51,616 nucleotides of DNA from Hyphomicrobium sp. (GCA_025351425.1 JANXVY010000023.1:1-51616); one strand, 5' to 3'; numbered from the stretch's first letter, positions 1-8,978 are shown. The notes: generated from the letters alone by a model not told the origin. Numbers and translations: made by a program.

Positions 1-474
<474 letters not shown>

Positions 475-556
475 CTCTCATTAAGCAATACTCATCTCAG
501 GTTCCTGAGTGAGCTTGTTTTACAAAAAGTTCCGCGGCTACGCGGATGACCAGAAG

Positions 557-712
557 TCATATTCACACACACGCCGACCTGGTGATAATGGCGGGGTGGC
601 TGCACCCGATCCCATTCCGAACTCGGCCGTGAAACGCCCCTGCGCCGATGGTACTTTGTCTTAAGACATGGGAGAGTAGGTCGTCGCCAGGTCTGCATGT
701 GTGTGAATATGA
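557..712 (+). other. Processing stem enclosing the 5S rRNA
   Basis: Bases 557-571 (TCATATTCACACACA) are perfectly complementary to bases 698-712 (TGTGTGTGAATATGA), so the 5S precursor can fold into a 15-base-pair stem around the mature RNA. Such stems are usual substrates for RNase III or RNase E during 5S maturation. The pairing is visible in the sequence; the enzyme is inferred. Confidence 0.7.
576..693 (+). rRNA. rrf: 5S ribosomal RNA
   Basis: A 118-base block begins GACCTGGT and ends CCAGGTC, so its two ends pair as helix I. It contains the conserved CCGATCCCATTCCGAACTCG loop. It follows the 23S gene by about 100 bases, the normal rRNA operon order. No tRNA is visible in the 23S-5S spacer or between the 5S and the terminator. 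Confidence 0.96.
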
Positions 713-745
713 AAAGTCATCAGATCCCCTCTTTATTAGTCTTTT

Positions 746-777
746 AAAAACCCCGCTGGTCCGCCAGCGGGTTTTTT
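746..777 (+). terminator. Intrinsic terminator of the rRNA operon
   Basis: An 8-base-pair GC-rich stem (CCCGCTGG, 752-759, with CCAGCGGG, 764-771) has a TCCG loop, is preceded by a run of A and followed by six T. It sits about 50 bases after the 5S gene and is a textbook Rho-independent terminator. Confidence 0.93.
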
Positions 778-844
778 GCGTTTTGAATCGAATCGGCGAA
801 GATCGGGCCGAATCCAAGAACTCGGAAGCTGTGGAGGGCTCCGC

Positions 845-1081
845 ATGGTCGATTGGAGATTGCACGGGCAAGAACGTTTCCTGTTGAACGCGAACGTAAC
901 GCGCCGGCCCTACGCGCCAACGCTGTCTTGGGATCATGACCACTGCGAATTTTGCGGCGGAAAGTTTTCCTTGGCCCCCCATGATCTTCACTCCGGCTAC
1001 TGCACCACTCAAGGCGACCACTGGATTTGCGACCGCTGTTACCTCGACTTTCGCCGCCAGTTCCGCTGGACCGCGCAATGA
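845..1081 (+). CDS. Small zinc-ribbon-like conserved protein
   Basis: This encodes 78 residues. The ATG at 845 is preferred over earlier in-frame starts because everything before it reads as rRNA-operon flank and the conserved-looking part starts there (MVDWRLHGQERFL). Two CxxC pairs (CEFCGGKF and CDRCYLDFR) are spaced so that they could bind one zinc ion. The end is rich in aromatic and basic residues (FRRQFRW). Small proteins with this WDHDHCEFC...GDHWICxxC layout occur widely in bacteria with no assigned function. No operon partner is evident. The zinc binding is inferred from the cysteines alone. Confidence 0.75.
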   Translation: MVDWRLHGQERFLLNANVTRRPYAPTLSWDHDHCEFCGGKFSLAPHDLHSGYCTTQGDHWICDRCYLDFRRQFRWTAQ

Positions 1082-1303
1082 CGCCTCGGCGCCTGATCTC
1101 CCGCAGTCAATCGGCTCATCGGGCGTTTGGAACTTCCAGCCCATATGCTGGTTTATAATGCAGACGGCATTTTGCGCAGCAGTCCCAAACCCGTAGAGCG
1201 CGTTAGGAACAGTGTGAAGCGGTTTTCCGTCAAAACGCGCGACAAAACAGAAAGCTAGAGCATGAGAGCAATTCAAAGAAAAGCGAACATCTAGGAACAA
1301 TCC

Positions 1304-1498
1304 ATGGCCGACGCCGAACTGATTCAAGAAATTGAGCGCCGCATCGCCGCAGTTCGCGAAAATTTGCGCGATCTGACCGAGCAAGCCACCGCCTTTTCGG
1401 GTGCGGCAGACGAATCGCGCATGGCGGACCGCATCACCGATCAGGAAGAGCGCCTGGCCAAACTCCTGAAAGAACAAGCCGAAGCCGCCAAAGCCTGA
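1304..1498 (+). CDS. Small coiled-coil hypothetical protein
   Basis: A 64-residue, highly charged, almost entirely helical protein (start MADAELIQEIERR, end KEQAEAAKA). Heptad-like spacing of I, L and A suggests a short coiled coil. There is no signal peptide or membrane segment. AGGAAC lies 8 bases before the ATG and supports this start. The 222 bases upstream hold no other gene that I can see. I do not recognise a family; a role as a small structural or adaptor protein would be guesswork. Confidence 0.6.
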   Translation: MADAELIQEIERRIAAVRENLRDLTEQATAFSGAADESRMADRITDQEERLAKLLKEQAEAAKA

Positions 1499-1605
1499 GC
1501 GCACCGCGCTCGCAGCTTACGGGTCAACAGTAAAAAAGTCGGGCGGGCTCTAGTGGGTGTCCCTCCGGCGGGGCGCGGGGCTGGCACCGCTCGCGAAGCG
1601 ACCAG

Positions 1606-3204
1606 TTACCGCGCGATCACGCCCATCTGCACCAGCGCCATGGCGAGCAGACTAAGCGCGCCGACCCACAGCGCGAGTTTGGTCACGATTGAAGATTTCC
1701 CCTGTTTCGTCAAAGCCTTTAGGGACGCCTCGTCGAGCCTAACCCCGCTCTTGGAGATCTCGCCCAAGGCCGCGGTCGCCCGTTCCGCGCTTGCCATCAG
1801 CTGCGGCAGATCGCCCAGGATTTTGGCAATTTCTCCGGCCCCTTCGCCGGCCTCCCGCAGCCGCCCCATCGCGCCGAGATTACGCTCCATCCACTCCTTG
1901 GCGACCGGCTCGGCGGCGACCCAAAGGTTCAGCTCCGGATTGAGCCCGCGCGCCACGCCCTCGACGATGACCATGCTTTTCTGCAGCAAAATCAACTCAG
2001 GGCGCGTCTCCATATCGAACACGTCGGTGTAGGCAAACAGCTGCCCGAGCAGGTCTGCCATGGAAATTTCAGCAGCCGTCTTGCCGTGAATGGGCTCGCC
2101 GATGGCCCGCATTGCCTGTGCAAACACCGCGACGTCGTGGTGCGGCGGCACGTATCCGGCCCAGAAATGAACTTCCGCCGCCCGCCGGTAATCGCGCGTG
2201 ATCAAACCGTGCAGGATTTCGGCGAGAAACCGCCGTTCGCGCGTCCCAAGCCGCCCCATGATGCCGAAATCGACCGCGACCACGTCTCCCTTCGCATCCA
2301 CAAACAGGTTGCCCGGATGCATGTCGGCGTGAAAGAACCCATCGCGCATGGCGTGCCGCAGGAACGACTGCAGCACGGTCATGCCGAGCGCGCGGGTATC
2401 GTGGCCGCTGGCCTTGAGCGCCGCGAGGTCCGCAATCGGCGTCCCCTCGATCCAGTCGAGTGTCAGGACGCGTTTTTGCGTGCGCCGCCAGTCAACCTTG
2501 GGCACGCGAAATCCAGGATCACCGGCAATATTGTCGGCCATCTCCGAGATCGCGGCCGCCTCCAGCCGCAAGTCCATCTCGAGATCGGTCGTCCGCTTGA
2601 GATTTTCCACCACCGCCAACGGCTTGAGCCGCCTCGCAGAGGGAACCCACCGGTCGACGATACGGGCCGCGAACGCGTAGCTGTCGAGGTCCCGGCGGAA
2701 CCGCTTTTCTACGTTGGGGCGCAGGATCTTGACCGCGACCGCCGTCTCGACGCCGTTCTCGATGACGCTCGCCCGGTGCACCTGCGCAATGGAAGCGGCG
2801 GCAACCGGCGGCCCGAAGCTCGCGAAATGATCTTCGAGCTTTCCGCCGAGCTCCCGTTCGACCGTTGCACGCGCCTGCGCCATCGCGAACGGCGGCAGCC
2901 GGTCCTGCAAATGGGACAGGTCGCGCGCGAGTTCGGGCCCGATGACGTCCGCCCGCGTCGCGAGAAACTGCCCAAGCTTGATGTAGCTCGGTCCCAGCTG
3001 GGCGAGCGCCGCGCTGATCCGTTTGGACTTCGGCTGCCCGATCCGGAACGGCGCCGACAACCAGCCGATGGGCGCAACCAGCGCCTGGGCCGCGCGCAAG
3101 GCGAGCGGCACCGGTAAGCCTGACGGCACGAAGCGCACGCCATGCTGGGCAAACACGATGCCCGCCTTTGCGAGCCGGAAAGTATTCAGGAGGGTTGAGG
3201 CCAT
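1606..3204 (-). CDS. ubiB: UbiB-family atypical kinase, ubiquinone biosynthesis
   Basis: A member of the ABC1/ADCK/UbiB protein-kinase-like family that supports ubiquinone biosynthesis at the inner membrane, probably by mobilising or organising isoprenoid intermediates with its ATPase activity. Visible family marks are the KxGQ segment (IKLGQFLATRADVIGPELA) in the N-terminal third, an alanine-rich nucleotide loop, the catalytic-loop-like ADMHPGNLFV, the DFG-like VDFGIMGRL, and a hydrophobic C-terminal hairpin for membrane attachment. I start it at the ATG at 3204 (532 residues). An upstream TTG at 3234 would add ten residues. It follows ubiE on the same strand, separated by a small secreted protein gene. 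The ubiE-ubiB pairing is common in Alphaproteobacteria. Confidence 0.93.
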   Translation of the reverse strand: MASTLLNTFRLAKAGIVFAQHGVRFVPSGLPVPLALRAAQALVAPIGWLSAPFRIGQPKSKRISAALAQLGPSYIKLGQFLATRADVIGPELARDLSHLQDRLPPFAMAQARATVERELGGKLEDHFASFGPPVAAASIAQVHRASVIENGVETAVAVKILRPNVEKRFRRDLDSYAFAARIVDRWVPSARRLKPLAVVENLKRTTDLEMDLRLEAAAISEMADNIAGDPGFRVPKVDWRRTQKRVLTLDWIEGTPIADLAALKASGHDTRALGMTVLQSFLRHAMRDGFFHADMHPGNLFVDAKGDVVAVDFGIMGRLGTRERRFLAEILHGLITRDYRRAAEVHFWAGYVPPHHDVAVFAQAMRAIGEPIHGKTAAEISMADLLGQLFAYTDVFDMETRPELILLQKSMVIVEGVARGLNPELNLWVAAEPVAKEWMERNLGAMGRLREAGEGAGEIAKILGDLPQLMASAERATAALGEISKSGVRLDEASLKALTKQGKSSIVTKLALWVGALSLLAMALVQMGVIAR

Positions 3205-3371
3205 GCGGCGAGGTCGGTCCAAATCGATCAGCAACCCACATTGGCGCGAACCAATGCCGGGTCAAGCTCATTACCGCCAAGCGGTTACGGTTCAGGGAGG
3301 CGGGTCCAGGGCGCGCGCGTCCTGGTTGGGGTGCGCGAGGGGCAAAGCGCCCCTCGCAGGGTCTATCAATG

Positions 3372-3405
3372 CGATACGGCCGCAGATTGCCCCACGGCCG
3401 TATCG
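3372..3405 (-). terminator. Hairpin downstream of the 3429-3716 gene
   Basis: Inverted repeat with arms CGATACGGCCG (3372-3382) and CGGCCGTATCG (3395-3405), 11 perfect base pairs around a 12-base loop. It starts 24 bases after the stop codon of the reverse-strand gene at 3429-3716. There is no T run, so it may be a weak or Rho-assisted terminator or an mRNA 3' stabiliser. Confidence 0.5.
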
Positions 3406-3428
3406 CTAACCAAAACGAGGGTCGCACA

Positions 3429-3716
3429 TTACTTCTTGCAGAACGTCGCAACCACGTGGCAGGTCACCTGGCCGCCATCGGGTGCGCACGTGTAGCTGTC
3501 CTTGACGTTGTAGCCTTCGACCTTGCTGGTCGAAACGTAGCCGGGCCACAGGCTCCAGCTGACGGCTTGCACCGTGGTTTCGAGCGCATACCACTTGGCT
3601 TGCTCGGCCGTCGCCGAGGTAGCGACGGCGGCCTTCTTGACGCATTCGCCAGCGTTTGCGGCCGAAACGCCGAGGGCAAGAACGAGGGCAGCGGTAGCTA
3701 AAGAAATCAATTTCAT
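3429..3716 (-). CDS. Small secreted cysteine-containing protein
   Basis: This encodes 95 residues beginning MKLISLATAALVLALGVSA, a clear Sec signal peptide with predicted cleavage after ANA. The mature part of about 75 residues has four cysteines, probably two disulphides in the periplasm (one near the N-terminus at GECVKK, one at SYTCAPD, one at VTCHV and one at the end, TFCKK). The start is supported by AGGAGA 8 bases upstream. The gene stands between ubiE and ubiB on the same strand but has no obvious link to ubiquinone. No function is recognised. Confidence 0.8.
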   Translation of the reverse strand: MKLISLATAALVLALGVSAANAGECVKKAAVATSATAEQAKWYALETTVQAVSWSLWPGYVSTSKVEGYNVKDSYTCAPDGGQVTCHVVATFCKK

Positions 3717-3827
3717 CGTGGGTCTCCTGGAGATTGCGTCCAAAGATCTGAACCGATCAAATAAGAGTGGCGTGTCAACGCTAGGCCAGCGCTGCAAGAT
3801 CGGTCAACGCTCCTTGCCTGTGTTCGC

Positions 3828-4604
3828 TCAAATCTTCCAGCCGGAATGCATCGCGGCCACGCCGCCGGTGAGGTTGCGATAAGAGACGCGCTCGAAGCCT
3901 GCCCCGCCGATCATCGTAGCGAAGGTCGCTTGATTAGGAAAGTTCCGAATACTTTCAACGAGATATTCGTAGGGCTGCGCGGCGCCCGCGGTCAGCGCGC
4001 CGAGCCTTGGGATGACTTCGAACGAGTGGAAATCGTAGAGCCTGTCGAGCATGGGCACCTCGACGGTCGAGAATTCGAGACACAAGAACCGCCCGCCCGG
4101 CTTGAGCACGCGGTAGGCCTCCCGCAGCGCCTGTTCGATGTGCGTGACGTTGCGGATGCCGAACGCGATCGTGTAAGCGTCGAACGTGCCATCGGGAAAC
4201 GGCAGCCCCTCGGCATTGCCATCGACGCAATCGATCCGATGGCCGAGCTTGGCCGCCTCGACCCGCCGCCGGCCGACCGCCAGCATTTCGGGGCTGATAT
4301 CGCAAATGGTGGCCGTGGCGGCAGAAGCCCCCTCGCTCGCACGCGCAAACCGCAGCGCCACATCGCCGGTCCCGCCAGCAACGTCCAGCAGTTTGTACGG
4401 CCGCGATCCCGTGCGCGGCGGGTTCAGCCAAGCGATCATGTCGGCCTTCCAGAGCCGGTGCAGACCGCCCGACATGAGGTCGTTCATGAGGTCGTAACGC
4501 TCGGCAACGGTGGCAAACACCTGGTTGACGAGGCCTTGGCGCTCGGCCTCGGCGACGGGTTTGAAGCCGAAAGAGGTGCCATATGAGGAGGGATCATGGG
4601 TCAT
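3828..4604 (-). CDS. ubiE: Demethylmenaquinone/ubiquinone C-methyltransferase UbiE
   Basis: SAM-dependent methyltransferase that adds the C-methyl group in ubiquinone (and menaquinone) synthesis. Family signatures are the [17 protein letters not shown] segment near residue 45, the SAM-binding [12 protein letters not shown], and the downstream [24 protein letters not shown] motif that is characteristic of UbiE. It is 258 residues from the second in-frame ATG (4604) and 262 from the ATG at 4616. Neither has a strong ribosome-binding site, so the exact start is open. It lies divergently from mutM with 70 bases between, and upstream of ubiB. Confidence 0.95.
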   Translation of the reverse strand: MTHDPSSYGTSFGFKPVAEAERQGLVNQVFATVAERYDLMNDLMSGGLHRLWKADMIAWLNPPRTGSRPYKLLDVAGGTGDVALRFARASEGASAATATICDISPEMLAVGRRRVEAAKLGHRIDCVDGNAEGLPFPDGTFDAYTIAFGIRNVTHIEQALREAYRVLKPGGRFLCLEFSTVEVPMLDRLYDFHSFEVIPRLGALTAGAAQPYEYLVESIRNFPNQATFATMIGGAGFERVSYRNLTGGVAAMHSGWKI

Positions 4605-4674
4605 GAACGCGAGCATAGCCGGGTCTGCCGCGCCGCGCTATCCTCCCGGCTCGTCACCTTGAACGCGAGTCCCC

Positions 4675-5559
4675 GTGCCCGAACTCCCTGAAGTCGAAAT
4701 CGTCCGCCGCGGCCTGGAGCCGGTGCTGACGGGTGCCATGATCGCCCGCGTCGAACAGCGCCGCCCAGACTTGCGCTTTCCATTCCCGCAAGACTTCGTG
4801 TCCCGTCTCGAAGGCCGCAAGATCGTCGCCGTCTCGCGTCGCGCCAAGTATCTGCTGGTCACCCTGTCCGATGCAACCGTGCTCATCGTCCATCTCGGCA
4901 TGAGCGGCCGCCTTAGCGTCGCCCTGCCCGGTGCAGCCCCGCGCACGTTCGGCGATTACGTCTACGGCACCGCCGCAAGCGACAAGCACGACCACGTGGT
5001 GATCACGCTGTCGACCGGCGCAAGCGTTGTCTACAACGACCCGCGCCGCTTCGGCTTCATGCTGCTGACGACCGAGCGCGAACGCGACGCCCATCCTCTA
5101 TTTGCAGACCTGGGCCCCGAGCCGCTCGGCAATGCGCTGGATGCGGCCTATCTGGCGGGGAAAGCCTACGGCAAGCGCACGGACCTGAAAGGCTTCCTGC
5201 TCGACCAGCGCAACATCGCAGGCCTCGGCAATATCTACGTGTCGGAAGCGCTGCACGGCGCGGAAATCTCGCCCCGCCGCACAGCAGGTTCGCTCGCCCG
5301 CGCCGGCGGCGCACCGACCGCGCGCGCGAAACGCCTGGTTCCCGAGATCCGCGCCGTGCTCAACCGGGCAATTCTGGCAGGCGGCTCATCCCTGCGCGAT
5401 TACCGTCACACAGACGGCGCAAGCGGGGGCTTTCAGAACGAGTTTTCGGTCTATGGCCGCACGGGCGAGCCGTGCCCGCGGCTAGGCTGCGGCGGACTGA
5501 TCCAGCGCTTGGTCCAAAGCCAGCGTGCGACCTACTACTGCGCCTCCTGCCAGCGCTAA
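4675..5559 (+). CDS. mutM: Formamidopyrimidine-DNA glycosylase
   Basis: Base-excision repair glycosylase/AP lyase that removes 8-oxoguanine and formamidopyrimidines. The start is the GTG at 4675, which gives the obligatory MPELPEVE: after removal of the initiator the proline is the nucleophile and the following glutamate is catalytic. The lysine in the segment SRRAKYLLV is the expected DNA-contact lysine. The C-terminal zinc finger is complete (two cysteines at CPRLGC and CASCQR). The CX4C spacing of the first pair is, to my knowledge, usual in rhizobial MutM. At 294 residues it has normal length. The protein is convergent with the membrane protein genes downstream. Confidence 0.97.
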   Translation: MPELPEVEIVRRGLEPVLTGAMIARVEQRRPDLRFPFPQDFVSRLEGRKIVAVSRRAKYLLVTLSDATVLIVHLGMSGRLSVALPGAAPRTFGDYVYGTAASDKHDHVVITLSTGASVVYNDPRRFGFMLLTTERERDAHPLFADLGPEPLGNALDAAYLAGKAYGKRTDLKGFLLDQRNIAGLGNIYVSEALHGAEISPRRTAGSLARAGGAPTARAKRLVPEIRAVLNRAILAGGSSLRDYRHTDGASGGFQNEFSVYGRTGEPCPRLGCGGLIQRLVQSQRATYYCASCQR

Positions 5560-5618
5560 AGTGCTTCCGGCAAAAGTGTGCAGCGATTTTGTCAAAAGAC
5601 GCACGCCGAAACAAGAAG

Positions 5619-6260
5619 CTAGCTCTGAGCTTGTGCCTGAGCCGACAAGCTGCGGGCCGTGCGGAGCGCGAGCACGCTGAGACCGGCAATACAGATGGCG
5701 CCCGCGACAAACACCACATTGGCGGCCCAGTCGCCCTTGACCGATAGGATTTTACCCATGCCGATCAGCCAGATGACCCCGGCTGAGGCGGCCCAGCTGT
5801 GGATCATGGTGCCCAATACGAGCCAGCGCTCGACCCGTGGCGACCAGCGTGCGCCAAGGTCCCGCGTGACCCAGAAGATCAACAGTGCGATGAGCGCCAT
5901 CCCGCATCCGTATTGCCAGCCATGTTGCCATTTGAGCGGCGACAGCAGGTAGACCGCGAGCAGGCTTGCCGCGCCCCAGCCGTATCCGGCCGCCAGCAGC
6001 CCGGCGTTGCGTTGCGCCAACATCGGCTGGGCGGAGCTTGCGGCCGGTCCGATATCGTGGGCGCCGCCGTCCCACCATGGCTGGTTGATCTGCCAGGCGA
6101 CCCGCAGCAATGCGCCGGCGAAGGCTGCCGCCGCGAAAATCGAATACGCGCTCTCGTTCCGGCTGGCGCCCGCCACCTGTCCGGCAACGCTGGCCGCGAT
6201 CACAAGCCATAGCGCCGCCATCAACGGCGTGACCAGATTGCGCGCGCCGTTTGCGTTCAC
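5619..6260 (-). CDS. Integral membrane protein, second of a related pair
   Basis: A 213-residue protein with about six hydrophobic segments and no recognised catalytic motif. The start is a GTG at 6260, whose GTGA overlaps the stop of the upstream gene (6257-6859), a classic sign of translational coupling; the longer frame extending further upstream would overlap that gene. The C-terminal part contains DWAANVVFVAGAICIA, closely resembling DWAANNIFFFGALAIA in the upstream gene product, so the two look like diverged paralogues. The N-terminal half has a tryptophan-rich loop (WQINQPWWDGG). The function is unknown; a two-component membrane complex is plausible but inferred. Confidence 0.8.
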   Translation of the reverse strand: MNANGARNLVTPLMAALWLVIAASVAGQVAGASRNESAYSIFAAAAFAGALLRVAWQINQPWWDGGAHDIGPAASSAQPMLAQRNAGLLAAGYGWGAASLLAVYLLSPLKWQHGWQYGCGMALIALLIFWVTRDLGARWSPRVERWLVLGTMIHSWAASAGVIWLIGMGKILSVKGDWAANVVFVAGAICIAGLSVLALRTARSLSAQAQAQS

Positions 6261-6859
6261 GTGCGGGCCTGTTCGCGCTTCTGATCGTTGATCATGGCAT
6301 AGGCGCCGATGAGGGCGATCGCGAGCGCACCGAAGAAGAAGATGTTGTTGGCCGCCCAGTCGTCGTGCAGGGTCTTGTGGGCCATCGGCACGAACTTGCC
6401 GTCGGCGACGAGCCCCGCGACAACGATCAACATGCCCACGATCTGGACCAGGTTGAGCTTGCGCGCGATGGAGAGCATCGTCTCGTCGTCCTTGCCGGCG
6501 GCGTCGTCCTTGTCGAACATCCAGGCGACGGCGACACACAAGCCGCCCACCAGCAGCAGCCCGATGACGAACGTCCAGGCCTCGCGCCAGGAAAGAATGA
6601 ATTCATAGGTGAAGAGCATCGCGGTTGCGGCCCAGATCCACACGAGGCCGACATAACGCGACGTCGAGGCCGCAAGCGCGCTTCGCGTCGCATGCTCGGT
6701 AAGCAGCTGCCGATAGGCCTGCACGGCGACGACCGCCATAGTGAGGGTCACGACCGCCGTCACCATCATGTGAATCTCGGGCCGCTGAGCTGCGGCGCTG
6801 AGAATAGTGATGCAGGTGCTGATCGTTAACGACATCATCCAGATGACCAAGGCTGCCAT
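6257..6859 (-). CDS. Integral membrane protein, first of a related pair
   Basis: A 200-residue protein with about five or six predicted transmembrane segments, starting MAALVIWMMSLTIS at 6859 with GAGAG 6 bases upstream. A charged cytoplasmic loop (FDKDDAAGKDDETM) sits in the middle. The C-terminal segment DWAANNIFFFGALAIA is shared, in diverged form, with the next gene. The two genes overlap by four bases and must be co-transcribed. No family is recognised. The gene is divergent from rpsT, whose promoter lies in the 354-base gap. Confidence 0.8.
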   Translation of the reverse strand: MAALVIWMMSLTISTCITILSAAAQRPEIHMMVTAVVTLTMAVVAVQAYRQLLTEHATRSALAASTSRYVGLVWIWAATAMLFTYEFILSWREAWTFVIGLLLVGGLCVAVAWMFDKDDAAGKDDETMLSIARKLNLVQIVGMLIVVAGLVADGKFVPMAHKTLHDDWAANNIFFFGALAIALIGAYAMINDQKREQART

Positions 6860-6994
6860 GAGGCTCTCCAGTAAGCGCTTTTCGAGTTTGGTTTCAGCGG
6901 CCTAAAGTGCGTGTTGGAGCTTTAGGATGTGTAAATGCGGCGCAAACCACGCATTGCTACGGTTAATACCATTTCGATTGCAACGCTGTAACCA

Positions 6995-7023
6995 TTGACC
7001 GGCGGCAACACGCCAGATATACA
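6995..7023 (+). promoter_or_regulatory. Sigma-70-type promoter of rpsT
   Basis: A TTGACC hexamer at 6995-7000 and TATACA at 7018-7023 are separated by exactly 17 bases. This predicts a start near 7030 and a leader of about 185 bases before rpsT. Inside that leader is a perfect 16-base palindrome at 7136-7151. The rest of the 354-base gap 6860-7213 holds nothing else that I can identify. Confidence 0.6.
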
Positions 7024-7213
7024 CCGTCAATCCCGCTCGGAACTCTGTTTCGGGCGGCTCTTTCATTTGAGCACCGTAAACCTGCCGGAAGCATGCTGCC
7101 GAAAGCAGGGTGAGCGGATGCAAACCAGATCCAAGGCGCGCGTACGCGCGCAGAAAACCCCCGTACGCGCAGCGCACACACCGCGCCCGCAGTAAACAAA
7201 GGACGAGAAGACT

Positions 7214-7492
7214 ATGGCGAATACGACGTCGGCGAAAAAAGCCGCTCGCAAGGCGGTCCGCCGGACAGCCATCAACAAGGCCCGCCACACCCGTATGAAG
7301 TCGCAGGTCCGCCTCGTCGAGGAAGCGATCGCGAAGGGTGATCCTGCAGCCGCCGCAGCGGCTCTGAAAGCTGCCGAGCCGGTGCTGGTGCGCACGGCTC
7401 AGAAGGGCATCATTCACAAGAAGACCGCGAGCCGGAAAGTTTCGCGTCTTTCGGCGCGCGTGAAGGCCTTGAGCGCCGCCGCTCACGCCTGA
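7214..7492 (+). CDS. rpsT: 30S ribosomal protein S20
   Basis: A 92-residue, strongly basic and alanine-rich protein. The start [17 protein letters not shown] and the internal segment [20 protein letters not shown] are characteristic of S20, which binds 16S rRNA near helix 44 in the small subunit. Length is normal (about 87-92). AGGACGAGAAG upstream supports the ATG at 7214. Its position shortly before dnaA is the common Rhizobiales arrangement. S20 is autoregulated in some bacteria; the long leader here could serve that, but this is inference. Confidence 0.97.
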   Translation: MANTTSAKKAARKAVRRTAINKARHTRMKSQVRLVEEAIAKGDPAAAAAALKAAEPVLVRTAQKGIIHKKTASRKVSRLSARVKALSAAAHA

Positions 7493-7520
7493 GAGAACGC
7501 CGGCATCATCGTGCAATGTT

Positions 7521-7550
7521 GAAACGGGTCGTCGCGAGGCGGCCCGTTTC
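7521..7550 (+). terminator. Hairpin terminator after rpsT
   Basis: A 13-base-pair stem (7521-7533 with 7538-7550, including G-T pairs) has a GCGA tetraloop and begins about 30 bases after the rpsT stop. The outer part is GAAACGGG/CCCGTTTC. There is no T run, so termination strength is uncertain. Confidence 0.55.
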
Positions 7551-8133
7551 TGCGTGCGCAATAAGCCATGGCCGGAAGTGGTGTGTAGCAATGGCGTGGC
7601 GGATGCGCTGCCAGACTGTGTGTGGTTCAATCACCGACAATCGATCTGCGCCCGGCACACGCACAGCGTGAATTTGAAAGTCACGCAATTTCAATGCCTT
7701 AGGAATCACTTCGCAGTCGCCGTCAAATTGATAAGATTGTGTCATATTCGCATCAGGCAAGCCCCTGCTTCCCCTTCCCCCGCACCCACCCTGAACACCT
7801 CTAAGTCGTGGCACTGCTGTGGAAAAACCCTCCCCCTGACGCAGACTCAGTACCCTTCGTTGCTCCTCCCTCGTTACAAGAAAAAGACCTTCTTCCACAG
7901 CCCGGTGCAGCCTGCTCCATCGCTCCCATATGACCATGGCTTGCCCTCCAAAAAAGCCGGATGAAACAGGCAATTACTTGCATTGAATTCGGTCCCGTCT
8001 GATGACATTCCGGCCCTCTTTGGGCAGCTTTCGGCCCCCCGCATCCACACCCCTCCGTCATCCCCCGCACCTTTACTCCCAGCCTCGAAACGGATAATTA
8101 ACCCTGGCACCCCTGGCGGGGGATAATTCCCCT

Positions 8134-8158
8134 CCGTCGTTGCGGTTCGCAACGACGG
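8134..8158. repeat. Perfect 11-bp hairpin
   Basis: Arms CCGTCGTTGCG (8134-8144) and CGCAACGACGG (8148-8158) with loop GTT. It has no T run on either side, so it is not an obvious terminator. It could be a protein-binding dyad or an RNA structure in the leader region before the rhodanese-dnaA genes. Confidence 0.6.
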
Positions 8159-8176
8159 ACTGGGCACCACTTACTG

Positions 8177-8242
8177 GAACGAACCTGTTGGCAGAGAGCC
8201 GCGCGGAACGAACCGGCGGAACGAACCAACGGGACGAACCAA
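8177..8242. repeat. Irregular repeats of GGAACGAACC
   Basis: The decamer GGAACGAACC occurs three times (beginning near 8177, 8205 and 8217), and a fourth, imperfect GGGACGAACC begins near 8230. The last three are nearly contiguous with 12-13 base spacing. It is either a degenerate minisatellite or a cluster of binding sites upstream of the rhodanese and dnaA. Confidence 0.5.
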
Positions 8243-8449
8243 CAATCGGGCGGAGTGTTTGATCCGTCCGGCAAGACTGCCGCTCACCAGTGTATTGCGT
8301 ATCGACGGTTGATCGCGCGGGTCTCGAGCAATCGAGGTGAAACGCGGTGCTGATAAAGCGTTGTCCAGGGCTGCAGTTCGCCTCGGGTGACGACATGACT
8401 GAATTTGCAATACTGAACTTGAAATGCGACTGCAGGATGTGGGGTATAC

Positions 8450-8872
8450 GTGGTTGGTGACTTAGACGTGCGGGACGTGTGGGAACGGCTCAAAGCCGAT
8501 CCTGCTTCGGTCTTGATAGACGTCAGGACGCGAGCGGAATGGACGTTCGTCGGCCTGCCCGATCTGTCGGCGCTCGGCAAGCGCGTCGTCACGGTCGAGT
8601 GGCAAACGTTTCCTGAAAACAGCGTCGATCCGGCCTTCAGCGATCGCTTGAAAGCCGCGTTGGCCGGCAGCGGATCGGACACCACCACCAATATGTATTT
8701 CATCTGCCGTTCCGGTGGTCGCAGCCGCATGGCGGCCGAGGCCATGGAAGCGGTCGGATTTGGGCACTGCCACAACGTGGCGGACGGGTTTGAGGGGCCA
8801 CTTGACCCCAACCGTCACCGAGGCCGGCTGGGCGGCTGGAAAGCCGCCGGACTTGCCTGGGCGCAAGGATAG
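8450..8872 (+). CDS. Rhodanese-like domain protein
   Basis: A 140-residue single-domain rhodanese-like protein, predicted cytoplasmic. The signature VLIDVRTRAEWTFVGLPD matches the CH2A region and CRSGGRSRMAAEAM carries the active-site loop with the catalytic cysteine in the sequence CRSGGRS. The C-terminal GWKAAGLAW is also typical. Such proteins carry persulphide sulphur for transfer reactions; the acceptor here is unknown. The start is a GTG at 8450, as no in-frame ATG precedes it. It lies 106 bases before dnaA on the same strand with no terminator between, so co-transcription with dnaA is possible. Confidence 0.9.
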   Translation: MVGDLDVRDVWERLKADPASVLIDVRTRAEWTFVGLPDLSALGKRVVTVEWQTFPENSVDPAFSDRLKAALAGSGSDTTTNMYFICRSGGRSRMAAEAMEAVGFGHCHNVADGFEGPLDPNRHRGRLGGWKAAGLAWAQG

Positions 8873-8978
8873 AAGTTTTAGGCACGTGAAGATCGTTTGA
8901 CGTCCCGGCGCAGCGGTGAGGGCTTGCGTCGCTGGGAGTGTGTCGAATGCGCACAAAGAGAAACGTAAAGGGGTACCG

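Larger units (their letters stand above)
7551..8449. other. Long gene-free region upstream of the rhodanese and dnaA
   Basis: About 900 bases with no open reading frame that looks like a protein: the frames present lack ribosome-binding sites and have erratic composition. Base composition is less GC-rich around 7620-7760. Two structures stand out: a hairpin at 8134-8158 with an 11-base-pair stem (CCGTCGTTGCG) and a three-base loop, and repeats of GGAACGAACC between about 8177 and 8242. I found no perfect TTATCCACA DnaA box here, so a replication origin is not supported on sequence grounds. Confidence 0.5.

Noticed and set aside
1553-2032. 159-codon forward frame antisense to the ubiB 3' end
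   Set aside because: It lies almost entirely antisense to ubiB, with serine- and alanine-rich meaningless translation.
2086-3117. 343-codon forward frame across ubiB
   Set aside because: Rich in R, P, G and H with no motif; ubiB on the other strand carries all family signatures.
7493-8449. Replication origin next to dnaA
   Set aside because: No strict DnaA box or clear AT-rich unwinding region was found here; the only perfect boxes are near 49750.
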